From positions 1 to 64,000 of the forward strand of contig CAWGNK010000010.1 in assembly GCA_963823945.1 (NCBI GenBank): 64,000 nt of DNA, in the 5' to 3' direction. Under the pieces are notes generated by a model. That model had not been told where the DNA came from and searched no databases. It saw only the letters and a list, made by a program, of their open reading frames with translations. Position numbers and translations under genes: made by a program. Below, in pieces: positions 54,611 through 63,775 of this stretch (the stretch's first letter is position 1; each line of letters opens with the position of its first letter). Origin of the DNA: Bog-793 sp963823945 (GTDB lineage: Bacteria; Actinomycetota; Acidimicrobiia; Acidimicrobiales; Bog-793).

Positions 54611-55327
54611 ATGAATCTCGACCCGCTCGTCGCGAGCGTCGATGCGGAATTGCGCGCCGCGGGATCCGAAGACCGCGCCGCCCGTGAGAAGTCGTATCTG
54701 AAGAGCACGCTCACCCACTACGGCACCCCCGTGCCGGCCATCCGGTCGATCGCGAAGGCAATCGGCCAACGACTTCCCGACCTCGCCCACGACGACCTCA
54801 CCGCCCTCGTCGCGCTGCTCTGGTCTGAGCCGGTGCACGAGCGGCGCATGCTCGCCGTCGCGCTGCTCGAGTTGCACGCGGCATCGTTGCGACCCGCGGA
54901 TCTGTCGCTTCTCGAGGGATTCCTGCGCGAATCGGGGACCTGGGCCCTCGTCGACGGATTGGCGGCATCCGTCGTCGGCCCGCTTGTCGAACGCTCGCCG
55001 GAGACGGGCCCGGTGCTCGACCGGTGGTCGGCCGATCCCGACTTCTGGATCCGCCGCTCTGCTCTCCTCGCGCTGCTTCCCGGCCTGCGACGCGGCGCCG
55101 GGGATTTCGGCCGCTTCTGTCGCTACGCGGACTCGATGCTCGGCGAGCAGGAGTTCTTCATCCGCAAGGCAATCGGCTGGGTGCTTCGCGAGACCGCGAA
55201 GAAGCGCCCTGAGATGGTGTTCGATTGGTTACGACCCCGGGCCCGTCGGGCTTCGGGGGTCACGCTGCGCGAGGCGGTCAAGCCGATGTCCGCGGCGCAA
55301 CGGGAGGCGATTCTCGCCGCACGTTGA
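54611..55327 (+). CDS. DNA alkylation repair protein, AlkD-like (HEAT repeats)
   Basis: The 238-aa protein consists of HEAT-like helical repeats with KSTLTHYGTPVPAIRSIAK, HERRMLAVALLELHAA, DPDFWIRRSALLALLPGLR and EFFIRKAIGWVLRETAKKRPE, the AlkD signatures. AlkD removes N3- and N7-alkylated purines without base flipping. The Trp/Asp/Arg active-site region corresponds to SADPDFWIRR. ATG 54611 is divergent from trpE, with about 284 bp between. Confidence 0.92.
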   Translation: MNLDPLVASVDAELRAAGSEDRAAREKSYLKSTLTHYGTPVPAIRSIAKAIGQRLPDLAHDDLTALVALLWSEPVHERRMLAVALLELHAASLRPADLSLLEGFLRESGTWALVDGLAASVVGPLVERSPETGPVLDRWSADPDFWIRRSALLALLPGLRRGAGDFGRFCRYADSMLGEQEFFIRKAIGWVLRETAKKRPEMVFDWLRPRARRASGVTLREAVKPMSAAQREAILAAR

Positions 55328-55990
55328 CCTGCCTGCGACCCGTCCCCGACCACGGACACCGCCATCCGGGGCGATACGACTCCGCGAGGACGACGGAACC
55401 CTCCGTCAGTTGTACCGGTCCACCGGCCCGCGGTCGGGCGATCGCGCCGCGCGCTCATATCGGATGAGCAATTTCGGCGTCGCTGATGAAATATTGTCGT
55501 CATGCGACTAGTTCATCCGCGCTATCCAGGTGGCGGCTTTTTGTGTCATTGTGCGACAGCGAAGTGATCTGATACCGCTCGCATGCTCGCCGCGACCAAC
55601 GCCAAGTCAGGCGGGTTCCCGTCGTCGAGAGCGGAGTGGAATACCTGTTCAGGTGCCATCTACGCCCGCAAACCGACGGGCTTCAGGAAGGTGCCGCTAC
55701 TCGGGATTAGCTCCAATCTTCGCCCCGCGGCTGGCGACGTCCCACTGACACGATTCGGTGAGGCGAGTAACATAAATGTCCTGAATCGACGAGCACGGAG
55801 GTGTGCTCGGACTGCAGGCCGAGACGGGAGCCGCGTTGGTTGATGGTCAGGCTTTTCGATTGATCAAGGGACCATGCACGGTGCGCGAGCCGGCCGCCGA
55901 TAGTTTGGCGCTCGTATGTGTTCCCAACCGAGTGCTCGAGGTGGCCCTCGTGTCGCTCGCGGGCGGTACCGGCCGTCCGGTGACGGCACG
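55328..55990. other. Long intergenic region between AlkD and the pilin-like operon
   Basis: This 663-bp region has no good gene. It carries the structured element at 55580-55715 and, in its right half, the probable promoter and leader of the pilin-like genes. The middle part (about 55450-55550) is richer in A/T than the surroundings, which suits a promoter. Confidence 0.4.
55580..55715 (+). ncRNA. Candidate structured RNA leader upstream of the pilin-like operon
   Basis: Within the 663-bp non-coding region, several adjacent stem-loops can be drawn. One is ACCT-GTTC-AGGT at 55643-55654. Another is GCCCG-CAAACCGA-CGGGC at 55664-55681, alternating with CTT-CAGG-AAG at 55681-55690. The order of unpaired CGCAAACC, then ACGGG, then a short stem with a bulged GT loosely resembles the second half of class I c-di-GMP (GEMM) aptamers. 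Key nucleotides of the first half differ. It is placed about 280-400 bp before the first pilin-like gene. It may be a riboswitch-like element, a different ncRNA, or only GC-rich sequence. Confidence 0.35.
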
Positions 55991-57478
55991 ATGACCGGCG
56001 ACCGGGCGGAACGGCCCTTCGCGACGGCGCGGCGCGGCGCGGCCGCTGATCCCGGCGCGCAAAGCGAAGGCGGTTTCACGCTCATCGAGCTGCTCGTCAC
56101 CACCCTGGTCATCCCGATCGTCATCGGTGCGCTCGCCTTGTCCCTCCTCACGGTCCTCTCGCTCCAGTCCAAGACCTCGGCGAGGATCTCCGACGCATCC
56201 GACGCCCAGGTCGTTTCGGCCTACTTCCAGCACGATGTCCTGAGCGCGGAGTACCTCACGACCAGCACCAACCCCGCGAACACCAGCACGTCGGGAACCG
56301 TCACCGCCAACCCCATGGCCCAATGCGGATCGGGTACGCAGTTGCTCGGGCTGGAGTGGAACTTCAACCCGAACATCAACACGAGTACGGGCCAGTACCA
56401 GACCGTCGTGACCTACGCCGTGGTCACGCACGGCTCGACCACCTCTCTGGTGCGGGAGTACTGCACCGGGGCCTCGTCCACGCCGACGAGCACGACGACC
56501 GTCTCCTCGGACATCTCGAGTGGCCAGGCCGCCCCCACGATCAGCACCGTGACCGGCTACTCCGGTGGCACGCCGACGACCGCTTGGGCGTCCGCGGTCG
56601 GCGTGACGGGCATCGATTTCCCCATCACGGAGCCGGGCAGCAACTACCCGTACGAGCTGTACGCCGTGCCGCGCGCGAGCACGTCGACCAGCCAGCAGTC
56701 CAGCGTTTCCTCCCCGGCGACAAGCTGCGGTTTCGCCACCGTCGGGACGGGGACGTACGCCTCGCTGCTCTGTTTCATCGATTTCTCGGCCTTCAACTAC
56801 AGCTCGTACGACAGCCCGAATCTGAGTGGCGAAACCACGCCGCAGTCTCCGGCGCCCAGCAAGTGCCAGGCGATGGTCGAGGGCGTCGCCGGCACCAACT
56901 TCACGCTGTCGTTCTGCCTCAGCACGACTTCGTCCGTCGGTAACGTCCTCCCGTGGGCCATCCCCACCTACCCCACGACAACGTGTGGCGCGACGTCGAA
57001 CAGCGAGGCGTTCCTCGGCAACAACGGCTTCTACACCGGGATCCCGGGGGATCCGGCTCTCTACCAGGATTGTGTCGTGGGATCCCCGAACTACGCGGCC
57101 ACTGCACTCTCGTTCGTCTACATGACGAACATCAAGCTCCTGGACCAGAACGGCAACCAGGTGACGACGAACTGGGAGCTCGTGACCGGGGACGCCGAGA
57201 CGACCGACAGCGGCGAGTACATGACCTGGACCTCCAACCAGAATCTGAGCGTGCTCAACAACAGCGCGACGTCCGCCTACGGCGACGCCTGTTCCAACGG
57301 CTCCAGTGGTTCGGGCCTGTCGGGTGTCGGCACGACGACGGTCAAGTGCACGTCGTCCGTCACGTCGGACAAGACCGGCACCCTGATGCTCGAGGCGCAA
57401 GCACCGACGTCGCTGACCGTGACGATGAAAGGCGCCGGCCTCGAGGCGCTGTTCGTCGGAGTGCTCCTGCCATGGTGA
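55991..57478 (+). CDS. Prepilin-type surface protein (first gene of the pilin-like cluster)
   Basis: The 495-aa protein has a type IV prepilin N-terminus: a basic leader ending in SEGG, cleavage expected between Gly28 and Phe29, then FTLIELLVTTLVIPIVIGAL with the required Glu at +5. The rest is a large Thr/Ser/Asn-rich ectodomain with several Cys (pairs in CGSGTQLL, TSCGF, LLCFID, TTTCGATS). It is larger than ordinary major pilins and more like a minor pilin or PilW-type protein. It is the first of three such genes on the plus strand. Confidence 0.85.
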   Translation: MTGDRAERPFATARRGAAADPGAQSEGGFTLIELLVTTLVIPIVIGALALSLLTVLSLQSKTSARISDASDAQVVSAYFQHDVLSAEYLTTSTNPANTSTSGTVTANPMAQCGSGTQLLGLEWNFNPNINTSTGQYQTVVTYAVVTHGSTTSLVREYCTGASSTPTSTTTVSSDISSGQAAPTISTVTGYSGGTPTTAWASAVGVTGIDFPITEPGSNYPYELYAVPRASTSTSQQSSVSSPATSCGFATVGTGTYASLLCFIDFSAFNYSSYDSPNLSGETTPQSPAPSKCQAMVEGVAGTNFTLSFCLSTTSSVGNVLPWAIPTYPTTTCGATSNSEAFLGNNGFYTGIPGDPALYQDCVVGSPNYAATALSFVYMTNIKLLDQNGNQVTTNWELVTGDAETTDSGEYMTWTSNQNLSVLNNSATSAYGDACSNGSSGSGLSGVGTTTVKCTSSVTSDKTGTLMLEAQAPTSLTVTMKGAGLEALFVGVLLPW

Positions 57479-57596
57479 GCGAATCGGCGTGCCCACACCT
57501 CGCGGACGCCCAGGGCGCCCACCGGACGACGGCGGGCCGTTTCCTTTCCGATCACCGCGATCCCCCGGTCGTCGCGACGTCCGACCCCCGCGTGCC

Positions 57597-58709
57597 ATGA
57601 GATGGCCCCCCCGCCCCCGGGTTGAACGGCCCGCGCGGGCGGACGGTCGGCCACGATCCGGCCGAGGAGACACCGGCGACACCCTCATCGAGATCCTCAT
57701 CGCGCTCGTCGTGCTGGCGTTGGCCTCCGTCTCGATACTGACCGCGTTCACCACGGCGATCTGGGGCGCGTCCGACTACCGCACCATCGCGACGGTCGAC
57801 ACGGTGGTCAAGACGGCGGCGGAGGAAGCCATCACGCAACTCCAGGAGCAGTCGACGGCACAGTGGGCACAGTGCCCCGGCGCTGCCCAGGTGTCCTTCA
57901 CCAAGCCCGCCCTGCCGACCGGCTACACGGCGACGATCGCCCCCCAGTACTGGAACGGTTCGAGTTTCCAGGCGACTTGCATCGCCGATTCGGCCGAGCT
58001 CGACACGATCTCGGTCACCCACAACTCGAACGTCTACCTGATCAGCGTCGTCGTCGACGATCCTGTGATCCCCCCGGTCTCGGTGGGGCAGACGGTCGCG
58101 AGCCTCGCCTTCGTCGAGCAACCCAGCAGCCCCGGTAACGTCGCCGCGATCGCCGCCGGCGCGAACCTCACTCCCTGGCCCCAGGTGGCGGTCGAGGATT
58201 CGAGCGGCAACGTGGTCCAGAACGACCTGTCCTCGGTCACCCTGGCGTTCTCCCCGGGGAACGCGAAGTGCACGGGGATCGAGAACCAGGGCACATTTAG
58301 CTTCGGGGACTGCAGCGTCACGAAGACCGGGACGTACACGCTCACCGCGACCGACGGATCACTCACGACGACGAGCCTCGCCTTCACGATCGTGCCGAGC
58401 CTCCCCACCCAGCTCGTCTACGCGACGCCCCCACCCACCTCGACCCACGCCGGGACGACGTTCTCCGTGGTCGTCGACGAGGAGGACAACTTCGGCAACA
58501 TCGTCACCACCGACTCGAACTCCACGGTGAGCCTCGCCGCGAACAATGGCGGAGGCGGTTTCTCCTGCACGAGCACCTCGGTCAAGGTGACGCAGGGCGT
58601 TGCGACCTTCGCCAACTGCTCCTACGGGTTGACGAGCGCCACCAGCTACACGCTCTCGGCCACGTCCGGCGCACTTACCCCGGCGACGGCTCTCACCAAG
58701 GTGTCGTAG
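57597..58709 (+). CDS. Prepilin-type protein with two invasin/Big-like Ig domains
   Basis: The 370-aa protein (ATG 57597) has a basic leader, then GDTLIEILIALVVLALASVSIL. Cleavage is predicted between Gly27 and Asp28, with Glu32 at +5, as in type IV or II pseudopilins (PilV-like). The ectodomain from about residue 165 has two similar domains (LAFVEQPSSPGNVAA, then VAVEDSSGNVVQND; and LVYATPPPTSTHAGTTF, then VVDEEDNFGNIVTTD) resembling bacterial Ig-like repeats. It follows the first pilin gene by 118 bp and is likely co-transcribed. Confidence 0.82.
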   Translation: MRWPPRPRVERPARADGRPRSGRGDTGDTLIEILIALVVLALASVSILTAFTTAIWGASDYRTIATVDTVVKTAAEEAITQLQEQSTAQWAQCPGAAQVSFTKPALPTGYTATIAPQYWNGSSFQATCIADSAELDTISVTHNSNVYLISVVVDDPVIPPVSVGQTVASLAFVEQPSSPGNVAAIAAGANLTPWPQVAVEDSSGNVVQNDLSSVTLAFSPGNAKCTGIENQGTFSFGDCSVTKTGTYTLTATDGSLTTTSLAFTIVPSLPTQLVYATPPPTSTHAGTTFSVVVDEEDNFGNIVTTDSNSTVSLAANNGGGGFSCTSTSVKVTQGVATFANCSYGLTSATSYTLSATSGALTPATALTKVS

Positions 58710-58820
58710 GCAAGGGGCCCGATCCGTGATCACGACACTGCAGACAACTCCGCATTGGTCGCCCACCGGGACAGACGCGCGACGGGCCGGGAAGATCCCG
58801 GCCGGGCGAAGGGCACCGGC

Positions 58821-60374
58821 ATGAGCGACATCCGCGGACCAGCTCGCCGCAACGCCGGGCGGCGGCACGGGAACATGACCCGTGCGACTGGGGCGAACAG
58901 CCGCGAGGAAGTCGGCGCGACGCTCGTCCTGGCACTCGGCTTCCTGCTGCTTGGAACCATCATCATCGGCGCGCTCATGAGCGCGCTCACCAATGACCTC
59001 AACAACTCAGTGCACTTCCTGTCAGCTCGCTCGGAGCAGTACGCCGCGAGGAGCGCGACAGACCTGGCGATCAACAGCATCCGCTACGCGCACTGTTCCC
59101 CCAGCGCCCCGGGTTGCAACACCAACACGATGCTGCCGCAGTCCCTGAATGCAAGCCCGCCGACCTGGTGCTGGGGCAGCGGTCCCACCTCCAAGATCAC
59201 CGTCGACGGGGTTTCCGTGGACGTCTGGTGCAGCACAGCCTGGGATCCGACGAGCACCAACAGCCGCGTCGTGACCTTCTCGGCCTGCCTCGACGGGATC
59301 GGCGCGGCGCAGTGCGCGGCACAGCCCTACCTGCAGGCGGTCGTCACCTTCGACGACTATCCCGCGGGAGTCAGCGCGCCCTCCTCGGCGCCGTGCTACC
59401 TGTACTGCGGCACCGGCATGACAACGGACAGCTGGCTTTGGTCGCCAGTGCTCCCGACCGTCACGAACATCAGCCCCTCCTCGGGCTCGATCCTGGGCGG
59501 CACGTCGGTGACGATCAGCGGGACCGGTTTCACGACCGGCACCACGGTCAACTTCGTCGAGGAGTCCGGCGGCTCCCCGGCGGTCGACAACACAATCGTG
59601 CAAGCCACAAGTGTGGTCGTCAACTCATCGACCTCGATCACGGCCCTCGCGCCGTCGGTGACGGAAGGGACCACGTACTACGTGACGGTCACGACGCCGA
59701 CGGGAACCAGCGCCTACAACACCAACGCCGTCTTCACGTACTCACCGGTCGCCCCGACCGTCACGAGCATCAGTCCCGCCATCGGCACGATCGCGGGCGG
59801 CAACGCCGTGACGATCACCGGGACCGGCTTCTACCAGAGCGCGACGCAGCCGATAACGGTCAGCTTCATCCAGGAATCGGGTGGCACCGTCCCAAGCAAC
59901 CCCCTCACGTACACCGTGACGTCTCCGAACGTCGTCGTGAACGGGGGAACGTCGATCACGGTCGTCTCGCCTCCCGTGGCAGGGGGTTCCTCGTGCCAGA
60001 CGGAGTTCTGCTACTTCGTCACCGTGACGACACCGGCGGGCACGAGCGCCACCGGCGCCGGCGACATCTTCGAGTACACGGAAATCCCGCCGCTCTGCGC
60101 CTCCGTCAGTCCCGTGTCGGGCTCGGCGGGGACAGCGGTGACCATCAGCGGGGCCGGGTTCCTGACCGGGTCCGGCACGTCGGCCGACTTCGTCCCAGAG
60201 ATCTCCGGCACTCCCACCGGCAGTGGAGCGGGGACCCCCGCCACCATCACGTCGATCACGCCGGACCAGATCACGGTCACGGCGCCAACGGCGCCCTCGG
60301 GGACCTCCACGAGCTTCGTCACGGTCACGACCGTGAACGGCACGTGCCAGGACATCCCCTACTTCACCTACTGA
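58821..60374 (+). CDS. Membrane-anchored protein with pilin-like N-terminus and three IPT/TIG domains
   Basis: The 517-aa protein (ATG 58821, AAGGG site upstream) has a hydrophobic segment GATLVLALGFLLLGTIIIGAL at residues 32-52, like PilX-type minor pilins. It has no Glu at +5. Residues 60-200 are Cys-containing with YAARSATDLAINSIRYAHC. Three IPT/TIG domains follow at about 208-305, 310-415 and 420-515, each starting like PTVTNISPSSGSILGG and ending like TYYVTVTTPTG. TIG domains often mediate adhesion. It appears to be the third gene of the cluster. Confidence 0.85.
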   Translation: MSDIRGPARRNAGRRHGNMTRATGANSREEVGATLVLALGFLLLGTIIIGALMSALTNDLNNSVHFLSARSEQYAARSATDLAINSIRYAHCSPSAPGCNTNTMLPQSLNASPPTWCWGSGPTSKITVDGVSVDVWCSTAWDPTSTNSRVVTFSACLDGIGAAQCAAQPYLQAVVTFDDYPAGVSAPSSAPCYLYCGTGMTTDSWLWSPVLPTVTNISPSSGSILGGTSVTISGTGFTTGTTVNFVEESGGSPAVDNTIVQATSVVVNSSTSITALAPSVTEGTTYYVTVTTPTGTSAYNTNAVFTYSPVAPTVTSISPAIGTIAGGNAVTITGTGFYQSATQPITVSFIQESGGTVPSNPLTYTVTSPNVVVNGGTSITVVSPPVAGGSSCQTEFCYFVTVTTPAGTSATGAGDIFEYTEIPPLCASVSPVSGSAGTAVTISGAGFLTGSGTSADFVPEISGTPTGSGAGTPATITSITPDQITVTAPTAPSGTSTSFVTVTTVNGTCQDIPYFTY

Positions 60375-60539
60375 CCCTCCTGACCCGAGTTCGGCGCGGA
60401 TCTTTCCGTTTGCGCACCGGTGGGTGCCCGAGACCCGTCTGTGCTGGTGTTGCCGCCATCGGGTGCTCCTGAATCGGCCCGGCCAGCCGACGCCCAGCAT
60501 CCCTAGCACCGCCCTGCGACCGGCGTTAGCGTTTCTTCC

Positions 60540-61235
60540 ATGATGATGAAACTTCCTGGTCGGCGGGGAAGGATTGCAGCCCGGGCTTCGATCCTTTCTG
60601 CGGCCGCAATGGCATTGCTCTGCGTGCCGGGGAGCGTGGCCGGGCCGGCGCTGGCACCCGCCGAGCACCACCTAACGATCGCGACGGGGTCCATCACCTG
60701 CACGCAGATGGGCGGGACCATCGTGTTCAGCTCTCCCGTTCGCGCCAAGCTCGTGCAGAAGGTCACCCTCACCGTTTCGGTCGATGTCGCCGGATGCAAG
60801 ACCCAGCACTCCAACGTGGCGCACGTGGCCGGAGGGAAGCTCACCCTCAAGGTGACCACCATGGTCCACGGCTGCCCCGGCGACGGGATCGGCGCGGACC
60901 TGACGGGCACCGAGACGTGGCTGGGGAGTCCGATCGCGCCTTCGAAGGTGGTGTCGGACGACTACAGCTCTCGGGTCTTCGCGGGCGGCGAGGGCCTCGT
61001 GTTTCACAACAAGAACACCACCGGGATCTTGGTGTTCATCTTGCCGGCGGCTGGTAGCTCGTTCTCAGTTACCGGGTCCTTCGCGGGGAAGGCGAGCTAT
61101 CCCTCCGCAGAGAACCTGCACGGGAGCTTGATCGCCTACACGAACTGGCTGACTGGCCCCCTGCACGCGCAAGAGTGCAAGACCGTCGGGATTTCCTCGG
61201 TCAACATCGTCCGCGGGACAGAGACGCTTCCCTAG
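60540..61235 (+). CDS. Secreted protein of unknown function
   Basis: The 231-aa product has a signal peptide (ARASILSAAAMALLCVPGSVAGPALA, in part) with cleavage expected near residue 36-40. The mature part of about 190 residues is beta-rich with four Cys (ITCTQMGG, VAGCKTQH, VHGCPGD, QECKTVG), probably two disulphides. I recognise no family. It lies downstream of the pilin-like genes and may be co-expressed, but a 165-bp gap separates them. Confidence 0.7.
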   Translation: MMMKLPGRRGRIAARASILSAAAMALLCVPGSVAGPALAPAEHHLTIATGSITCTQMGGTIVFSSPVRAKLVQKVTLTVSVDVAGCKTQHSNVAHVAGGKLTLKVTTMVHGCPGDGIGADLTGTETWLGSPIAPSKVVSDDYSSRVFAGGEGLVFHNKNTTGILVFILPAAGSSFSVTGSFAGKASYPSAENLHGSLIAYTNWLTGPLHAQECKTVGISSVNIVRGTETLP

Positions 61236-61516
61236 CGGCCTTCCCCCGGGCGGCACTCCGTGAGCCGGGTGCACGGCAACATCGGGATCTGTGCGCTTCC
61301 GGCGAAGATCGAGGTGGCCATCACCGCGGATCTCGTCGGGCAAGCTGTGGACCCGGACAGGCCCGAGAGGTGGTCTCCGCACGACAGGCGTCTCGCGAGC
61401 CCGGGCGGATCCGACTCGAGCGTGGAACGCGACGCGATCCCGGCGACGGCACCGGTCCCGTCCGGATGGCGAATTGGCCCGTCGAGCGAAATCGAAGCAA
61501 AGCTCTCACCGCTCCT

Positions 61517-62317
61517 ATGACGCAGTTCACCTGGAATGCCGAAGACTACGAGCGCAACTCCTCCCAACAACGGCGGTGGGCGCTGGATCTGATCGCGCAA
61601 CTTCGACTCCGCGGCGACGAGATCGTCCTGGACATCGGTTGCGGCGACGGCAAGGTGACCGCCGAGATCGCGGCGCTCGTTCCGCGCGGGCGCGTGCTCG
61701 GCATCGACCAGTCCCGAGACATGGTCCGGCGCGCCCTGGAACGCCACGCCCCCCGTCATGCCAACCTCGATTTCGAGGTCGGCGACGCTTCACATCTCAG
61801 GTTCGACGGCGAGTTCACCGTCGTCTTCTCGAACGCCACCTTGCACTGGATAAGAGATCATCGGCCGGTACTGTCCGGCATCGCGCGCAGTCTCCGCACC
61901 GGCGGAAGCGTTCTCCTCCAGATGGGCGGCAAGGGAAACGCCGCGGAGGTAGTCGAAGTGATGGAAGAGGTGACCGCGCTCCCCCGGTGGCGGGACCATT
62001 TCGTCGATTTCGCCTTTCCGTACGGGTTCTATGGGCCGGAGGAGTACCGGGCCTGGCTCGTTGAAGCTTCCCTGACGCCGATCCGCGTCGAGCTGTTGCC
62101 GAAGGACATGGTGCACTCCGGACGCGCGGGTCTCGCCGGCTGGCTCCGCACGACCTGGCTGCCTTACCTGCAACGGGTGCCGGAGGCGGAGCGTCAGGAG
62201 CTGCTCGAGGCGGTTCTCGATCGCTATCTCGCCGGACATCCTCTGGACGGGGACGGCAACGCCCACGTGAGAATGGCTCGACTCGAGGTGGAAGCAGTGA
62301 AGTCGCCGGGGTCCTGA
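61517..62317 (+). CDS. Class I SAM-dependent methyltransferase, trans-aconitate methyltransferase-like
   Basis: The 266-aa protein starts FTWNAEDYERNSSQQRRWA and has the SAM motif VLDIGCGDGKVTAEIA at residues 38-53. VLGIDQSRDMVRRA supplies motif II, and FSNATLHWIRDHRPVLSGI matches the Tam family. The C-terminal part (PYGFYGPEEYRAWL) is typical of this group. Substrate may be an organic acid. ATG 61517 is used; the long upstream frame from 61175 runs over the end of the secreted protein gene. Confidence 0.88.
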   Translation: MTQFTWNAEDYERNSSQQRRWALDLIAQLRLRGDEIVLDIGCGDGKVTAEIAALVPRGRVLGIDQSRDMVRRALERHAPRHANLDFEVGDASHLRFDGEFTVVFSNATLHWIRDHRPVLSGIARSLRTGGSVLLQMGGKGNAAEVVEVMEEVTALPRWRDHFVDFAFPYGFYGPEEYRAWLVEASLTPIRVELLPKDMVHSGRAGLAGWLRTTWLPYLQRVPEAERQELLEAVLDRYLAGHPLDGDGNAHVRMARLEVEAVKSPGS

Positions 62318-62368
62318 GCGGTCTCGGGGCTTGTGACCGGATGAGAAACGAGAGGGAAGGCGGAAATC

Positions 62369-63775
62369 ATGCCCTTGCACCACGCGACAGCGACCCCTAA
62401 CGGAGGGGACCACCGCGCCAACCCGATGCACTCGTTGGACAACCCGGCACTCCAGGAGGAGCTCGTGCTCCCCACCGATCGCCTTGGCGCGAGACCGATC
62501 CCGGCTGAGACCGCCTATCAGCTGGTCCATGACGAGCTGATGCTGGACGGAAACGCCCGGCTGAACCTCGCCACCTTCGTGACCACCTGGATGGAGGAGC
62601 CGGCGCGCCGGCTCATGACCGAGTGCCTCGAGAAGAACATGATCGACAAGGACGAGTACCCCCAGACGGCAGAGCTCGAGCGTCGCTGCGTGAGCATTCT
62701 CGCCAACCTCTGGCATGCCCCGGACCCGGACCGGGCCGTCGGCTGCTCGACCACCGGCTCGTCAGAGGCGTGCATGCTCGGCGGCCTGGCTCTGAAGCGG
62801 CGATGGGCCGGACGCCAGAGCGCTGCCGGAGGATCCGGTGCCCGGCCCAACCTCGTGATGGGCGCCAACGTTCAGGTCTGCTGGGAGAAGTTCTGCAACT
62901 ACTGGGAGGTGGAGGCCCGCAAGGTCCCGATGGAAGGCGAATGGTTCCATCTGTCCGCCGAGGAGGCAGTGGCCCGCTGCGACGAGAACACCATCGGCGT
63001 CGTGGCGGTCCTCGGCTCCACCTTTGACGGGAGTTACGAGCCGGTTGGGGCCATCGCGGCAAGCCTCGACGACCTCCAGTCCCGCACCGGGCTCGACATT
63101 CCGATCCACGTCGACGGGGCGTCCGGCGCCATGATCGCCCCCTTCCTCGACGAGGACCTTGTCTGGGACTTCCGTCTCCCGCGGGTGGCCTCGATCAACA
63201 CCTCGGGGCACAAGTACGGGCTCGTCTACCCCGGGGTGGGTTGGGTGCTGTGGCGGGACCACGACGCCCTGCCCGAGGAGCTCGTCTTCAGCGTCAACTA
63301 CCTGGGCGGGAACATGCCGACCTTCGCCCTCAACTTCTCCCGGCCGGGAGCCGAGGTCGTGGCCCAGTACTACACCTTCCTCCGGCTTGGTTTCGACGGC
63401 TTCCGGACCGTCCAGCGGGCCTCACGCGACATCGCCACCGGCCTCGCCGACCGAATCGGGCAGCTCGGACCGTTCACGCTCATCACCCGCGGGGATGAGC
63501 TGCCGGTGTTCGCCTTCACCACCGGACCGGACATCGCCGCCTACAACGTGTTCGACGTCTCACGCCGGCTCCGCGAGCGGGGCTGGCTCGTGCCCGCCTA
63601 CTCCTTCCCCGAGAATCGGCAGGACCTGAGCGCGCTGCGGGTGGTGGTCCGCAACGGGTTCTCCCGGGACCTCGCCTCTCTGTTCCTCGAGGACCTCAGC
63701 CGGCTGATCCCCGAGCTCGCCCGCCAGGAGGGACCCCTCCAGAACCCGGACGAGAGCTCAGCTTTTCACCACTGA
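62369..63775 (+). CDS. gadB: Glutamate decarboxylase
   Basis: GadB converts glutamate to GABA with consumption of a proton, giving acid resistance. The 468-aa protein has PLP-binding signatures GCSTTGSSEACMLGG, PIHVDGASGAMIAPF and the Schiff-base Lys282 in NTSGHKYGLVYPGVGW. The substrate region RLNLATFVTTWMEEPA is also present. The ribosome site is AGGGAAGGCGG. The C-terminus ends SSAFHH, like the pH-responsive C-terminal tail of E. coli GadB (FKHT). No GadC antiporter is visible within the window. Confidence 0.95.
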   Translation: MPLHHATATPNGGDHRANPMHSLDNPALQEELVLPTDRLGARPIPAETAYQLVHDELMLDGNARLNLATFVTTWMEEPARRLMTECLEKNMIDKDEYPQTAELERRCVSILANLWHAPDPDRAVGCSTTGSSEACMLGGLALKRRWAGRQSAAGGSGARPNLVMGANVQVCWEKFCNYWEVEARKVPMEGEWFHLSAEEAVARCDENTIGVVAVLGSTFDGSYEPVGAIAASLDDLQSRTGLDIPIHVDGASGAMIAPFLDEDLVWDFRLPRVASINTSGHKYGLVYPGVGWVLWRDHDALPEELVFSVNYLGGNMPTFALNFSRPGAEVVAQYYTFLRLGFDGFRTVQRASRDIATGLADRIGQLGPFTLITRGDELPVFAFTTGPDIAAYNVFDVSRRLRERGWLVPAYSFPENRQDLSALRVVVRNGFSRDLASLFLEDLSRLIPELARQEGPLQNPDESSAFHH

